Positions 1 to 12,000 of a DNA stretch of 64,000 nucleotides are shown piece by piece. Source of the DNA: Streptomyces sp. CG4. Lineage in GTDB: Bacteria; Actinomycetota; Actinomycetes; Streptomycetales; Streptomycetaceae. The position numbers and the translations under genes are program-made. The first letter of the stretch is position 1; each line of letters opens with the position of its first letter. The stretch covers positions 9,734,001 through 9,798,000 of the forward strand of contig NZ_CP163525.1 in the NCBI RefSeq assembly GCF_041080655.1. The letters run 5' to 3'. Under the pieces are notes generated by a model that was given only the letters and a program-made list of their open reading frames with translations, was not told the origin of the DNA and searched no databases.

Positions 1-3000
1 CACGTCCGCCGCCCGGTCCGCTTCGCCGACGGTGTACGGGCCCTGGAGGAACGCAAGGTCGGACGGCTGCTGGAGCTGGGTCCCGACGGCCAGCTGACGG
101 CCCTGGCCCAGGCCTGCTTGGAGGACACCTCCCACGTCTTCGCCACCGCCCTGCGCAAGGACCGCCCGGAGCCCGAAAGCCAGCTTGCCGCACTCGCCCA
201 GCTCCACGTCAGCGGCCTTCCGGTCCACTGGGAGACGGCCTTCCCCCAGGACGCGCCCGCGGATCCCGACCAGGACCCGGCGGGCCTGCCGACGTACGCG
301 TTCCAGCGACGCCGCTACTGGTCCCGCGACACGGGCTCGACGCCCGGGGATCTGGGTGTGGTGGGTTTGGGTTCGGTGGGGCATCCGTTGTTGGGTGCGG
401 CGGTGGAGTTGGCTGGTGGGGACGGTCTGTTGTTGACGGGTCGTTTGTCGTTGGTGTCGCAGGGGTGGTTGCGGGACCATGTGGTGGCGGGTGTGGTGGT
501 GTTTCCGGGGACGGGGTTCCTGGAGTTGGCGTTGCGTGCGGGTGAGTTGGCGGGTTGTGAGCGGGTTGAGGATCTGACGGTTGCGGTGCCGTTGGTGGTG
601 CCGGAGCGTGGTGGGGTCCGGGTTCAGGTGCGGGTGGGTGCGGCGGATGATGCGGGCCGGCGCACATTGGAGATCCACTCCCGTGCCGAGGACGCTCTCG
701 ATTCCGATCCGTGGGTGCTTCATGTGACGGGTGTGCTGGCCGCCGTTTCGGATGCGTCGCCTGTGGGTTCCTTCGATTTCGGTGTGTGGCCGCCGCGGGG
801 TGCGGTGGTGGAGTCGGTGGAGGGTGTGTACGAGCGTTTCGCGGGGCTGGGGCTGTCGTATGGTCCGGTGTTCCGGGGTCTGCGTGGTGTGTGGCGGCGT
901 GGGGATGAGGTGTTTGCCGAGGTTGGTGTGCCGGAGGGGCATGAGGATCTGGCGGGTCGGTTTGGTGTGCATCCGGCGTTGGTGGATGCTGCGTTGCATG
1001 GGGTGATGTTCACGTCGGTGTTCGGGGACGGGCGGGTGCGGTTGCCGTTCTCGTGGGCGGGTGTGTCGTTGTGGGCGTCGGGTGCGCGTGTGTTGCGGGT
1101 GCGGTTGGTGCCGGTGGGGCCGGATGCGGTGGCGTTGGAGCTGGCGGATCCGGTGGGTGGTCTGGTGGCTTCGGTGGAGTCGCTGACCTTGCGGGAAGCG
1201 GCCGGCGAACTCGCGACGGCGGCCGGTGCGGGCCACTCCGACAACCTCTTCCAGGTCGACTGGGTGAAAGTCCCCGCCGGCGCGGGCCCCATGCCCGCCG
1301 TGCCCCGTAACGCTCTTCCGGGACCGGATGAGATGCTTCCGGCTGACGTGCTCGTACGAGTCGAACGCTCGGCCGACGACACAGCGCACGCCGCCCATGC
1401 CGCCCACGCGGTGACCACGCGGGTCCTCGGCCTCGTCGAGGAGTGGCTGTCGCAGGAGCGGTTCGAGGAGTCCCGTCTGGTGATCGTCACCGAGGGCGCC
1501 GTGGCGGCCGATGCACCGACGGCCGATCCGGCTCTGGCAGCGGTGTGGGGTCTGGTGCGGGCGGCTCGTGCGGAGACCCCGGGGCGGTTCGCGCTGCTGG
1601 ATGTGGACGGCACGGACGAGTCGTGGGCGGTCGCGTCGGCGGCGCTGGCTTCGGGCGAGCCGGAGGTGGCGGTGCGTGGCGGCATTGTCTATGCGCCCCG
1701 TCTGGGCCGGGCCGCGGCCGGTGGGGCGTTGACGCTTCCTGCTGGGGAGTCGGGGTGGCGGCTGGACATCGTGGAGAAGGGCACGCTTGACGGGCTGGCT
1801 CTGAGGCCGGTGGCGGAAGCCGAGTTGGGGGAGAGGCAGGTCCGTGTCGCCGTACGTGCGGCGGGTGTCAACTTCCGTGATGTGCTGAACGCGCTCGGTA
1901 TGTATCCCGGTGACGCGAAGGACTTCGGTCTGGAGGGTGCGGGTGTGGTGACCGAGGTTGGTCCGGGTGTGGCCGGGCTGGCTGTGGGTGACCGGGTTTT
2001 CGGTATGTTCTCGGGTGCGTTCGGGCCGGTTGTGGTGGCGGATGCGCGGACGGTGGCGCGGGTTCCGGCGGGTTGGTCGTTCGCTCAGGCCGCCTCGGTG
2101 CCGATCGTGTTCCTGACGGCGTTCTACGCGCTGACCGATCTTGGTGGCGTTCGGGCTGGTGAGTCGGTGCTGGTGCATGCGGCGGCCGGTGGTGTGGGTA
2201 TGGCCGCGACCCAGTTGGCGCGGTGCTTGGGTGCCGAGGTGTTCGGTACGGCCAGTGCAGGTAAGTGGGACACGCTGCGCGGGCTCGGTCTGGACGATGC
2301 GCATATAGCCAGCTCTCGCGATACGGAGTTCGAGGCGGCTTTCCTCGCGGCGACCGACGGTCGTGGCGTGGACATCGTTCTGGACTCGCTCGCGGGTGAG
2401 TTCGTGGATGCTTCACTGCGGTTGCTGCCGTGCGGTGGCCGGTTCCTGGAGATGGGCAAGACCGACGTCCGGGATGCGGAGGTGGTGGCTGCCGAGCATC
2501 CCGGGGTGACGTATCGGGCGTTCGATCTGTGGGATGCGGGTCCGGAGCGGATCGGCGAGATGCTCGCCGACCTGGTCAGGCTGTTCGAAGAGGGCGTGCT
2601 CAAGCCCCTTCCCGTCACCTGCTGGGATGTACGGCGTGCTCCGGAGGCGTTCCGGTATCTGTCACAGGCCCGCCATGTGGGCAAGGTGGTCCTGACCGTT
2701 CCGACCGCGCTGGATCCGGCGGGGACGGTGCTGGTGACCGGTGGTACCGGTGGTCTGGGTGCGCTGGTGGCCCGTCACCTGGTCACCGAGCACGGGGTAC
2801 GACACCTGTTGCTGGCCAGCCGCCGTGGTCTCGAAGCCCCCGGTGCGCGCGAACTCGCCGCAGAGCTTGCTCAGTTGGGTGCGCAGGTCGAGGTCGCGGC
2901 GGTGGACGTCGCCGACCGGGACGAGTTGTCGGCCATGCTGGACACCGTCTCCGGCGAGCATCCGCTGACCGCCGTGGTCCACACAGCCGGTGTCCTGGAC

Positions 3001-6000
3001 GACGGAGTGGTCTCCTCACTGACCCCGGAGCGCCTGTCGCGAGTGCTGCGACCGAAGGCGGACGCCGTGGCGCACCTGCACGAGCTGACCTGTGATGCCG
3101 ACCTGTCGGCCTTCGTGGTCTTCTCCTCCGTCGCCGGCACGTTCGGCAGCGCGGGGCAGGCCAACTACGCGGCCGCCAACGCCTTCCTGGACGCCTTCGC
3201 CGCGACTCGTCGCTCCTCCGGCCTGCCCGCGACCGCGCTGGCCTGGGGCCCGTGGGCACCCGGCGCCGGCATGACTGCCGAACTGACCGAGGCGGACCTA
3301 CGGCGCATGGCACGCGAGGGCATGCAGCCGCTGGCTCCCGAACAGGGCCTCGGGCTGCTCGACACCGTTCTGGATATCGGTCCGGCGCTCGAACAAGCCG
3401 CGGTACTACCGGTCAACCTCGATATCGCCTCCCTCCGCAGGCACGGACAGGAGGTTCCCGGCCTGCTGCGAGCTCTCGTACGGACGCCCGCGCGCCGGAA
3501 CGCGGAGGCACAGGCGGCGGTCGGAGGGGCGGCCGACCTCCGGCAGCGCATCGGCGGGCTTCCAGAGGCCGAGCGCGAGAAGTTCCTGCTTGACCTCGTC
3601 TGCGGACAGGCCGCCTCCGTCCTGGGCCATGCGTCCGCCGCGGACGTGGAGGCAGACCAGCCGTTCAAGGCCCTCGGCTTCGACTCCCTGACCTCGGTGG
3701 AACTCCGCAACCGCGTGAACGCGGCCACCGGCATGAAGCTCCCCGCAACCCTGGTCTTCGACTACCCCACCCCGGTCGTCCTGGCCCGCCACCTCTTGTC
3801 GGAGCTGTCCGACGGAGAGCAGACCGCGGCCACTGCGTCCACCATGCTGCCCGTGCCGGCGAGTGTCACCGACGATCCGGTGGTGATCGTGGGTATGGCG
3901 TGCCGGTTCCCGGGTGGGGTGGGTTCGCCGGAGGATCTGTGGCGGTTGGTGAGCGAGGGCGGTGACGCGATCGGCGGGTTCCCGGCCGACCGCGGCTGGG
4001 ACCTCGACGCGCTGTACGACCCGGAGCCGGGCAGGGTTGGTCATACGTATGTGAGTCAGGGCGGTTTCCTCTACGACGCCGCCGAGTTCGACGCTGCCCT
4101 CTTCGGTATTTCGCCGCGTGAGGCGTTGGCGATGGATCCGCAGCAGCGGTTGCTGCTGGAGACGTCGTGGGAGGTCCTGGAGCGTGCGGGCATCGACCCT
4201 GCGACGCTGCGTGGCAGCCGTACCGGCGTCTTCGCCGGCGCGATCACACAGGATTACGGCTCATTCATGCGCGCCGGTGAGCACGACTCGGACGGCTACC
4301 TGCTGACCGGTTCCACGGGCAGTGTGGCGTCGGGTCGTATCGCGTACACGTTTGGTTTCGAGGGTCCTGCGGTGACGGTGGACACGGCGTGTTCGTCGTC
4401 GCTGGTGGCGTTGCATCTGGCGGTGCAGGCGCTGCGTTCGGGTGAGTGTGATTTGGCGTTGGCCGGTGGTGTGACGGTGATGGCGGGTCCGGAGATGTTC
4501 GTGGAGTTCTCACGGCAGCGGGGGCTTGCGGTGGATGGGCGGTGCAAGGCGTTCTCTGATGGCGCGGATGGTACGGCGTGGTCGGAGGGTGTGGGTCTGC
4601 TGCTGGTGGAGCGGTTGTCGGATGCGCGTCGTCGTGGTCATCGGGTGGTGGCGGTGGTGGCGGGTTCGGCGGTGAACCAGGACGGTGCGTCGAATGGTCT
4701 GACGGCGCCGAATGGTCCGTCGCAGCAGCGGGTGATCCGTCAGGCGCTGGCGGGTGCCGGGCTGAAGCCCGCCGATGTGGATGTGGTGGAGGCGCATGGG
4801 ACGGGTACGCCGTTGGGTGACCCGATCGAGGCGCAGGCGCTCCTGGCGACCTATGGCCAGGATCGTGAACGGCCTTTGTGGCTGGGTTCGTTGAAGTCGA
4901 ACATCGGTCATGCGCAGGCTGCTGCCGGTGTGGGTGGTGTGATCAAGATGGTGATGGCGATGCGGCACGGGGTGCTGCCGCGCACCCTCCACATCGACGA
5001 GCCGTCCTCCCATGTCGACTGGACGGCGGGGGAGATCAGCCTCCTGACGGACAACGTGGAGTGGCCTGAGTCGGGGGGCCGGCCCCGGCGTGCGGGCGTG
5101 TCGTCCTTCGGTATCAGCGGCACCAACGCCCATGTCATCCTCGAACAGGCCCCCGACGTGTCGGCCGATCCCGTGGGTTCGGAGGCCGAGATGCGGCCGG
5201 GCCTTGCTGTGGTGCCGGTGGTGGTTTCGGGTGCGGGTGTGTCGGCGGTGCGTGGTCAGGCGGAGCGGTTGTGCGGCTGGTTGGAGGGCCCGGCGGGTGA
5301 CGGTGTGCGTGTGGCCGAGGTTGCTCTGGCCTCGGTGATGACCCGGAGTGTGCTGGAGCACCGGGCTGTTGTGCTTGCCGCGGACCGGGACGAGCTGCTG
5401 GCGGGTCTGGGTGCGCTGGCGGAGGGCCGGGAGGTGCCGGGGCTGGTCCGGGGCGCGGACGCGCGTGCCGGGAAGACGGCTCTGCTCTTCGCGGGCCAGG
5501 GTGCCCAACGGCTTGGTATGGGCCGGGAGTTGTACGAGACGTTTCCCGCCTTCGCCGAGGCCTTCGACGCGGTGGACGCGGAAATCCCCTTCGGCTTGCG
5601 GGAGGTCGTCTTCGGTGAGGACGCGGACCGTCTGAACCGGACCGAGTACGCCCAGCCCGCTCTCTTCGCTCTCGAAGTGGCTTTGTTCCGGCTGCTGGAG
5701 TCGTGGGGTGTGTGCCCGGATGTGCTGGCCGGTCATTCGATCGGTGAGATCGCGGCGGCGCATGTGGCGGGTGTGTGGTCGTTGGCGGATGCGTGTCGTC
5801 TGGTGGTGGCGCGTGGCCGGTTGATGCAGGCGTTGCCGTCCGGTGGGGCGATGGTCGCACTCCAGGCCTCCGAGGACGAGGTACTGCCTCTGCTGGACGA
5901 CGAGGTGGGTATCGCCGCGGTCAACGGTCCGCAGGCAGTCGTAATCGCCGGTGTCGCGGAAGCGGCGGAGGGGGTGGCCGACCACTTCCGTGCCGAAGGC

Positions 6001-9000
6001 CGCAAGACGACCGCGCTGCGGGTCAGCCACGCATTCCACTCCCCGCTGATGGAACCGATGCTCGCGGATTTCCGCAAGGTCGCGGAGAGTCTGACGTACG
6101 AGCCTCCGAAGCTGCCTGTCGTCTCCACGGTGACCGGCGAGACGGCCGGCGCCGAGGAGCTGATGTCCCCGGAGTACTGGGTGCGGCACGTGCGCGAGAC
6201 CGTCCGTTACGCCGACGCCCTTCGCGCTCTCGCCGCCCAGAACGTCACCCGCTACCTCGAACTCGGCCCCGACGGCACCCTCACCGCCCTGGCCCAGACG
6301 GCCCTCGACGACCCCGAGACGGCCCTCCTCGTACCCGCCCTCCGCAAGGACCGCCCCGAGCCACCCTCACTGCTCGCAGCGGTCGCCGGGCTCTTCGTCC
6401 AGGGTGCCGATGTGGACTGGCGCCCTGTCCTCCCCACCGACGGCGCCTGCCCCGTCGAGCTGCCGACGTACGCCTTCCAGCGGAAGCGGTTCTGGCCGCA
6501 GGCGTCGCACCAGCCCGGCGACCTGGCCGCTGCCGGGCTCGGTGCGGCCGAGCACCCGCTGCTCGGGGCCGCCGTCGAACTCGCGGGCGGGGGAGTGGTG
6601 TTGACCGGACGCCTCTCGCTGCGTTCACACCCGTGGCTGCGGGACCACAAGGTCCTGGGCGCGGTGGTCTTCCCGGGCACGGGCTATGCCGAACTGGCGC
6701 TGCGAGCCGGGGACCAGGTGGAATGCGCGAGGGTCGAGGAGCTGACCATCGCGGTGCCGCTGGTGGTGCCGGAGCAGGGCATGGTCCGTCTGCAGGTCAC
6801 CGTCGGTGTGGCCGACGAATCGGGACGCCGCACCGTCGAGGTGCACTCACGTCCGCAGGACGCCCCGGACGACACGCCGTGGGTGCTGCACGCCGCCGGT
6901 CTGCTGGCCCCGGACACGAAGGCGCAGGCGCCCGGCGACACGGCGATCGACCACGCGGCGTGGCCGCCGAAGGGCGCCGAGCCCTGCCCTGTCACCGACG
7001 TGTACGACCGGTTCGCCGCGGCCGGGCTGGCGTACGGCCCGTTGTTCCAGGGGCTGCGCGCGGTGTGGCGGCGCGGCGACGAGGTGTTCGCCGAGGTCGT
7101 GCTGTCCGAGGAGCACGAGGAACTCGCGGGCCGGTTCGGCGTGCATCCGGCGCTGCTCGACTCGGCCCTGCACTCCGTTCTCTTCGGCCCCCTCGGCGAA
7201 CTGGGCGCCGGCCGACTGCCGTTCTCCTGGAACGGACTGTCGCTGTACGCGTCCGGAGCGCGCGCTCTGCGGGTACGTGTGGCTCCTGCGGGATCCGACG
7301 CGGTGTCCCTGCACCTGGCCGACCCGGCCGGCGGCGCCGTCGCCTCCGTCGAGTCCTTGGCGCTGCGTGAGGTGCCGTCCGAACTGGCAGCCGGTACAGG
7401 CGCGGTCGCCCCCTCCGGGACGTACCGGATCGACTGGACCCCGCTGCCCTCCTCGGCCCCGGCTCTGTCGGCCGCCCCGGCCTCCGCAGACGATGCGTCG
7501 CCCGCAGCCAGCCGCACGGTCCTGCTGACGGACTACGCGACCACGGACGACCACCCGACAGCCGCACGCCCTGGCCTCCCCGTCCGTACCTGGTCCGAGC
7601 TGACCCGGGCCGTGCACGACGGCGATCCCGCCCCCCCAACCGTGCTGCTGCCGTGGAGCGGCCCGGCGGACGCACGGCTCGACGGCTCCGCTGCCGTGGC
7701 TCACGCGGTCACCGCCGCCGCGCTGGCCTTCGTGCAGGACTGGCTGGCGGCCGACGAGTTCACGGACGCACGGCTCGTCGTCGTGACCCGTGGCGCGGTG
7801 GCGGTGACGCCGGACGAGGAATCGGATCCGGCTCTGGCCGCACTGTGGGGCCTGGTGCGCTCGGCCCGGACCGAGAACCCCGGCCGGTTCGCGCTCGCCG
7901 ACCTGGACGGCACACCGGAGTCCTGGGACTCGCTGGTCGCGCTGCTCGCCGGGCCGAACGCCCCGGAAGCCGAGGACGAACTGGCCGTCCGTGGAAGCAC
8001 GGTGCTCCTGCCCAGGCTCGTCCCCGCACACTTGCCCGCCTCCTCCGCCACCACCGCCGACACGGGCAGCGAGACCGGCACGGTGCGCTTGGCGGACGGC
8101 ACCGTCCTCGTCACCGGCGGCACCGGCGGCCTCGGCGCCCTCGTCGCGCGTCACCTGGTCACCGAGCACGGCGTAGATCACCTCCTCCTGGTGGGCCGGC
8201 GCGGTCCGGACGCCCCGGGCGCGGCGGAACTCATCGCCGAACTCACCGGCCTGGGCGCCGAGGTCACCGTCGCGGCCTGTGACGTGGCGGACCGGCAGGC
8301 GCTGGAGACGCTGCTGGCGTCGGTATCGGCCGACCGCCCGCTGACCGGAGTGATCCACACCGCGGGTGTGGTCGACGACGGTGTGGTGGCCTCGCTGACC
8401 GAGGAACGGCTGCTCAGGGTGTTGCGTCCCAAGGCGGACGCGACCGAGCACCTCGACGCGCTCACCCGTGACCTGGACCTGGCCGCGTTCGTGCTGTTCT
8501 CCTCCGTCTCCGGCACCTTCGGCGGCGCCGGGCAGGCCAACTACGCCGCCGCCAACGCCTACCTGGACGCCATCGCACTGTGCCGCCGCCACCTCGGGCT
8601 GCCCGCGGTCTCCCTCGCCTGGGGCCCCTGGGCACCGGGCGCGGGCATGACCGCCGCGTTGACCGAAGCGGACCTGCGTCGCATGGCACGCGGCGGTGTA
8701 CGGCCGCTCGCGGTGGACCAGGGCCTCGCGGTCCTCGACGCCGCACTGCGGGGCACCGAACTCGACTTCCTCCTCCCCGTCAACCTCGACCTCGGCGCAC
8801 TGCGCGAGCTCCCGGAGATTCCCCCGCTGTTGCGCGGCCTGGTGCGAGGTCCGGCCCGGCGTACCGCGCACACCGGCGGGCACGGAGGAGGCGGCGACGA
8901 GCTGAGGGGCCGCCTGCTGGCCCTGCCCACCGCCGAACGCGAACCGTTCCTGCTGGAATTGGTCTCCGGTCTGGTGGCCCAGGTGCTCGGCCACGCCTCG

Positions 9001-12000
9001 GCCGCCGACGTGCAACCGGGCCAGGCGTTCAAGACGCTCGGCTTCGACTCGCTGACCTCGGTGGAACTGCGCAACCGCGTCAACGCGGCGACCGGGCTGC
9101 GGCTGCCCGCCACACTGGTCTTCGACCATCCGTCACCCGCCGCGCTCGCCCGGCACCTGCTGACCGCGCTCGCCGGCGACGCCACCGAGGCCTACGGCGC
9201 GGCGCTGCCCGCCTGGCAGGGCATGGACGACGACCCCGTGGTCATCGTGGGTATGGCGTGCCGGTTCCCCGGTGGCGTCGAGTCGCCCGAGGACCTCTGG
9301 CGGCTGGTCAGCGAGGGCGGCGACGCGATCGGCGACTTCCCGGCCGACCGGGGCTGGGACCTGGAGGCGCTCTACGACCCCGAGCCCGGCAGACTCGGCA
9401 GGACCTACGTGCGCAAGGGCGGCTTCCTGTACGACGCGGCGTCCTTCGACGCCGGACTGTTCGGCATCTCGCCGCGCGAGGCGCTGGCGATGGACCCGCA
9501 GCAACGGCTGCTGCTGGAGGTGTCCTGGGAGGTCTTCGAACGCGCGGGCATCGACCCGACCGCTCTGCGCGGCAGCCGCACCGGGGTGTTCGCCGGCGTC
9601 ATGGGGCAGGACTACAACTCCTGCCTGCGCGAGGGTGAGCACGACTCCGACGGCTACCTGCTGACCGGCAACACCAGCAGCGTCCACTCCGGTCGTATCG
9701 CCTACACCTTCGGTCTGGAGGGCCCGGCGATGACGGTCGACACCGCGTGCTCGTCGTCGCTGGTCACCCTCCACCTGGCCGCCCAGTCGCTGCGGGCGGG
9801 CGAGTGTGATCTGGCGCTGACCGGCGGTGTCATGGTGATGTCCACCCCGGACACGTTCGTCGACTTCAGTCAGCAGCGAGGGCTGGCCTTCGACGGCCGC
9901 TGCAAGTCCTTCGGCGCCGGAGCCGACGGCACCGCCTGGTCCGAGGGCATCGGCATGCTGGTGCTTGAGCGGATGTCCGACGCCCGCCGCAACGGCCACC
10001 GGGTGCTGGCGGTGGTCGCCGGTTCGGCGGTCAACCAGGACGGTGCCAGCAATGGCCTGACTGCGCCCAACGGTCCCTCGCAGGAGCGCGTGATCCGTCA
10101 GGCGCTGGCGGGCGCGGGGCTGAAGGCCGCTGACGTGGATGCGGTGGAGGCGCATGGTACGGGTACGCCGCTGGGTGACCCCATCGAGGCGCAGGCCCTC
10201 CTCGCCACGTACGGCCAGGACCGCGAACAGCCCCTGTGGCTCGGTTCGTTGAAGTCGAACATCGGTCATGCGCAGGCGGCTGCCGGTGTGGGCGGTGTGA
10301 TCAAGATGGTGATGGCGATGCGGCACGGGGTGCTGCCGCGCACCCTCCACGCCGACGAGCCGTCGCCCTTCATCGACTGGACGGCCGGAGACATCACCCT
10401 GCTGACACAGAACGTGGAATGGCCTCAGTCGGAGGACCGGCCCCGGCGTGCGGGTGTGTCGTCCTTCGGTATCAGCGGCACCAACGCCCACGTCATCATC
10501 GAGCAGGTCCCTGACACCGTCATCGCGCTCGAAGCCGAGACCCCCGAACCGGCCTCGTCGGTCGACGAGTTGCCCCTGACACCGATCGCGCTGTCCGCCG
10601 CGTCCGAGGGTGCCCTGCGCGGCCAGGCCGAACGGCTGTGGGCCCGCGTCGACGCCGACGCCGAACTGCGCCTGAGCGACCTGGGACTCTCGTCGGCCCT
10701 GAGGCCCTGGCTGGAGCACCGCGCGGTGGTTCTCGCACCCGACCGTGACGAACTGCTGCGCCGCCTGCGCGCACTGGCGAACGGCGAGCACGACACCGGC
10801 GTCCTCACCGGCACTCCTGGCCGCTCGGGCCGACGGCTCGCGTTCCTGTTCGCGGGGCAGGGGTCACAGCGGCTGGGCATGGGCCGGGAGCTGTACGAGA
10901 CGTACCCCGTCTTCGCCGAGGCCTTCGACGCCGTTGACGCGGAACTCCCGTTCAGCCTGCGGGAGGCCGTCTTCGGCGAGGACGCGGAGCGTCTGAACCG
11001 TACCGAGTACGCGCAGCCCGCGCTGTTCGCACTGGAGGTGGCGCTGTTCCGGTTGCTGGAGTCGTGGGGTGTGCGCCCGGACGTGCTCGTCGGTCACTCC
11101 ATCGGTGAGATCGCGGCGGCGCATGTCGCCGGGGTATGGTCCCTCGCGGACGCGTGCCGGCTCGTCGCCGCGCGGGGCCGGTTGATGCAGGCGCTGCCTG
11201 AGGGCGGTGCGATGGTCGCGCTCCAGGCCACGGAGGACGAGGTCCTGCCTCATCTCGGCGACCGGGTGGGCATCGCGGCCGTCAACGGGCCGCAGGCGGT
11301 GGTGGTTTCCGGTGCGGCCGAGGCGGTCGAGGAGATCGCTGAGCTCTTCCGTGGCCAGGACCGCAAGGTGACGGCCCTGCGGGTCAGCCATGCCTTCCAC
11401 TCGCCGCTGATGGAGCCGATGCTCGACGACTTCCGCGCAGTCGCGGAGGAACTCTCCTACGAGCGGCCGAAGCTGCCCGTCGTCTCCACGGTGACCGGCG
11501 CGCCCGTCGCCGACGAGCTGAGCTCACCGGAGTACTGGGTGGAACATGTACGCCGGCCGGTGCGGTTCGCCGACGCCGTCCGTCGTCTGGGCGAGCACAG
11601 TGTGGCGCGGTTCGTGGAGCTGGGTGCGGACGGCACGCTCACCGCGCTCGCCCAGGGCAGTCTCGACGGGGAGGCGCAGGGCCACCTGTTCACCCCGGCC
11701 CTGCGCAAGGACCGCGCCGAGGCGGCCTGGATTCTCTCGGCGGTCGCGGGGCTGCATCTGCACGGCGGGCAGGTGGACTGGCGCGCCGTGTTCGCTCCGG
11801 CGGGGGCGACGGTGGTGGATCTGCCGACCTACGCCTTCGAGCGCGAGCGTTTCTGGCCCGAGGGAGCCAGGCTGGGCGGTCAGTCGGCGGCGGACTCCTT
11901 TGACCGCGCGGACGCCGGGTTCTGGACGGCGGTCGAGCGCGGAGACGCCCGTACGCTGGCCGACTCGCTCGGTGTGACGACGGACGCGCTGGACGGGCTG

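Noticed and set aside
9133..10791. Minus-strand open frame opposite module C of the first PKS
   Set aside because: Antisense shadow with low-complexity composition, no ribosome site and no recognised family. Similar shadows at 4510-6189 and 11524-13878 were rejected for the same reason.
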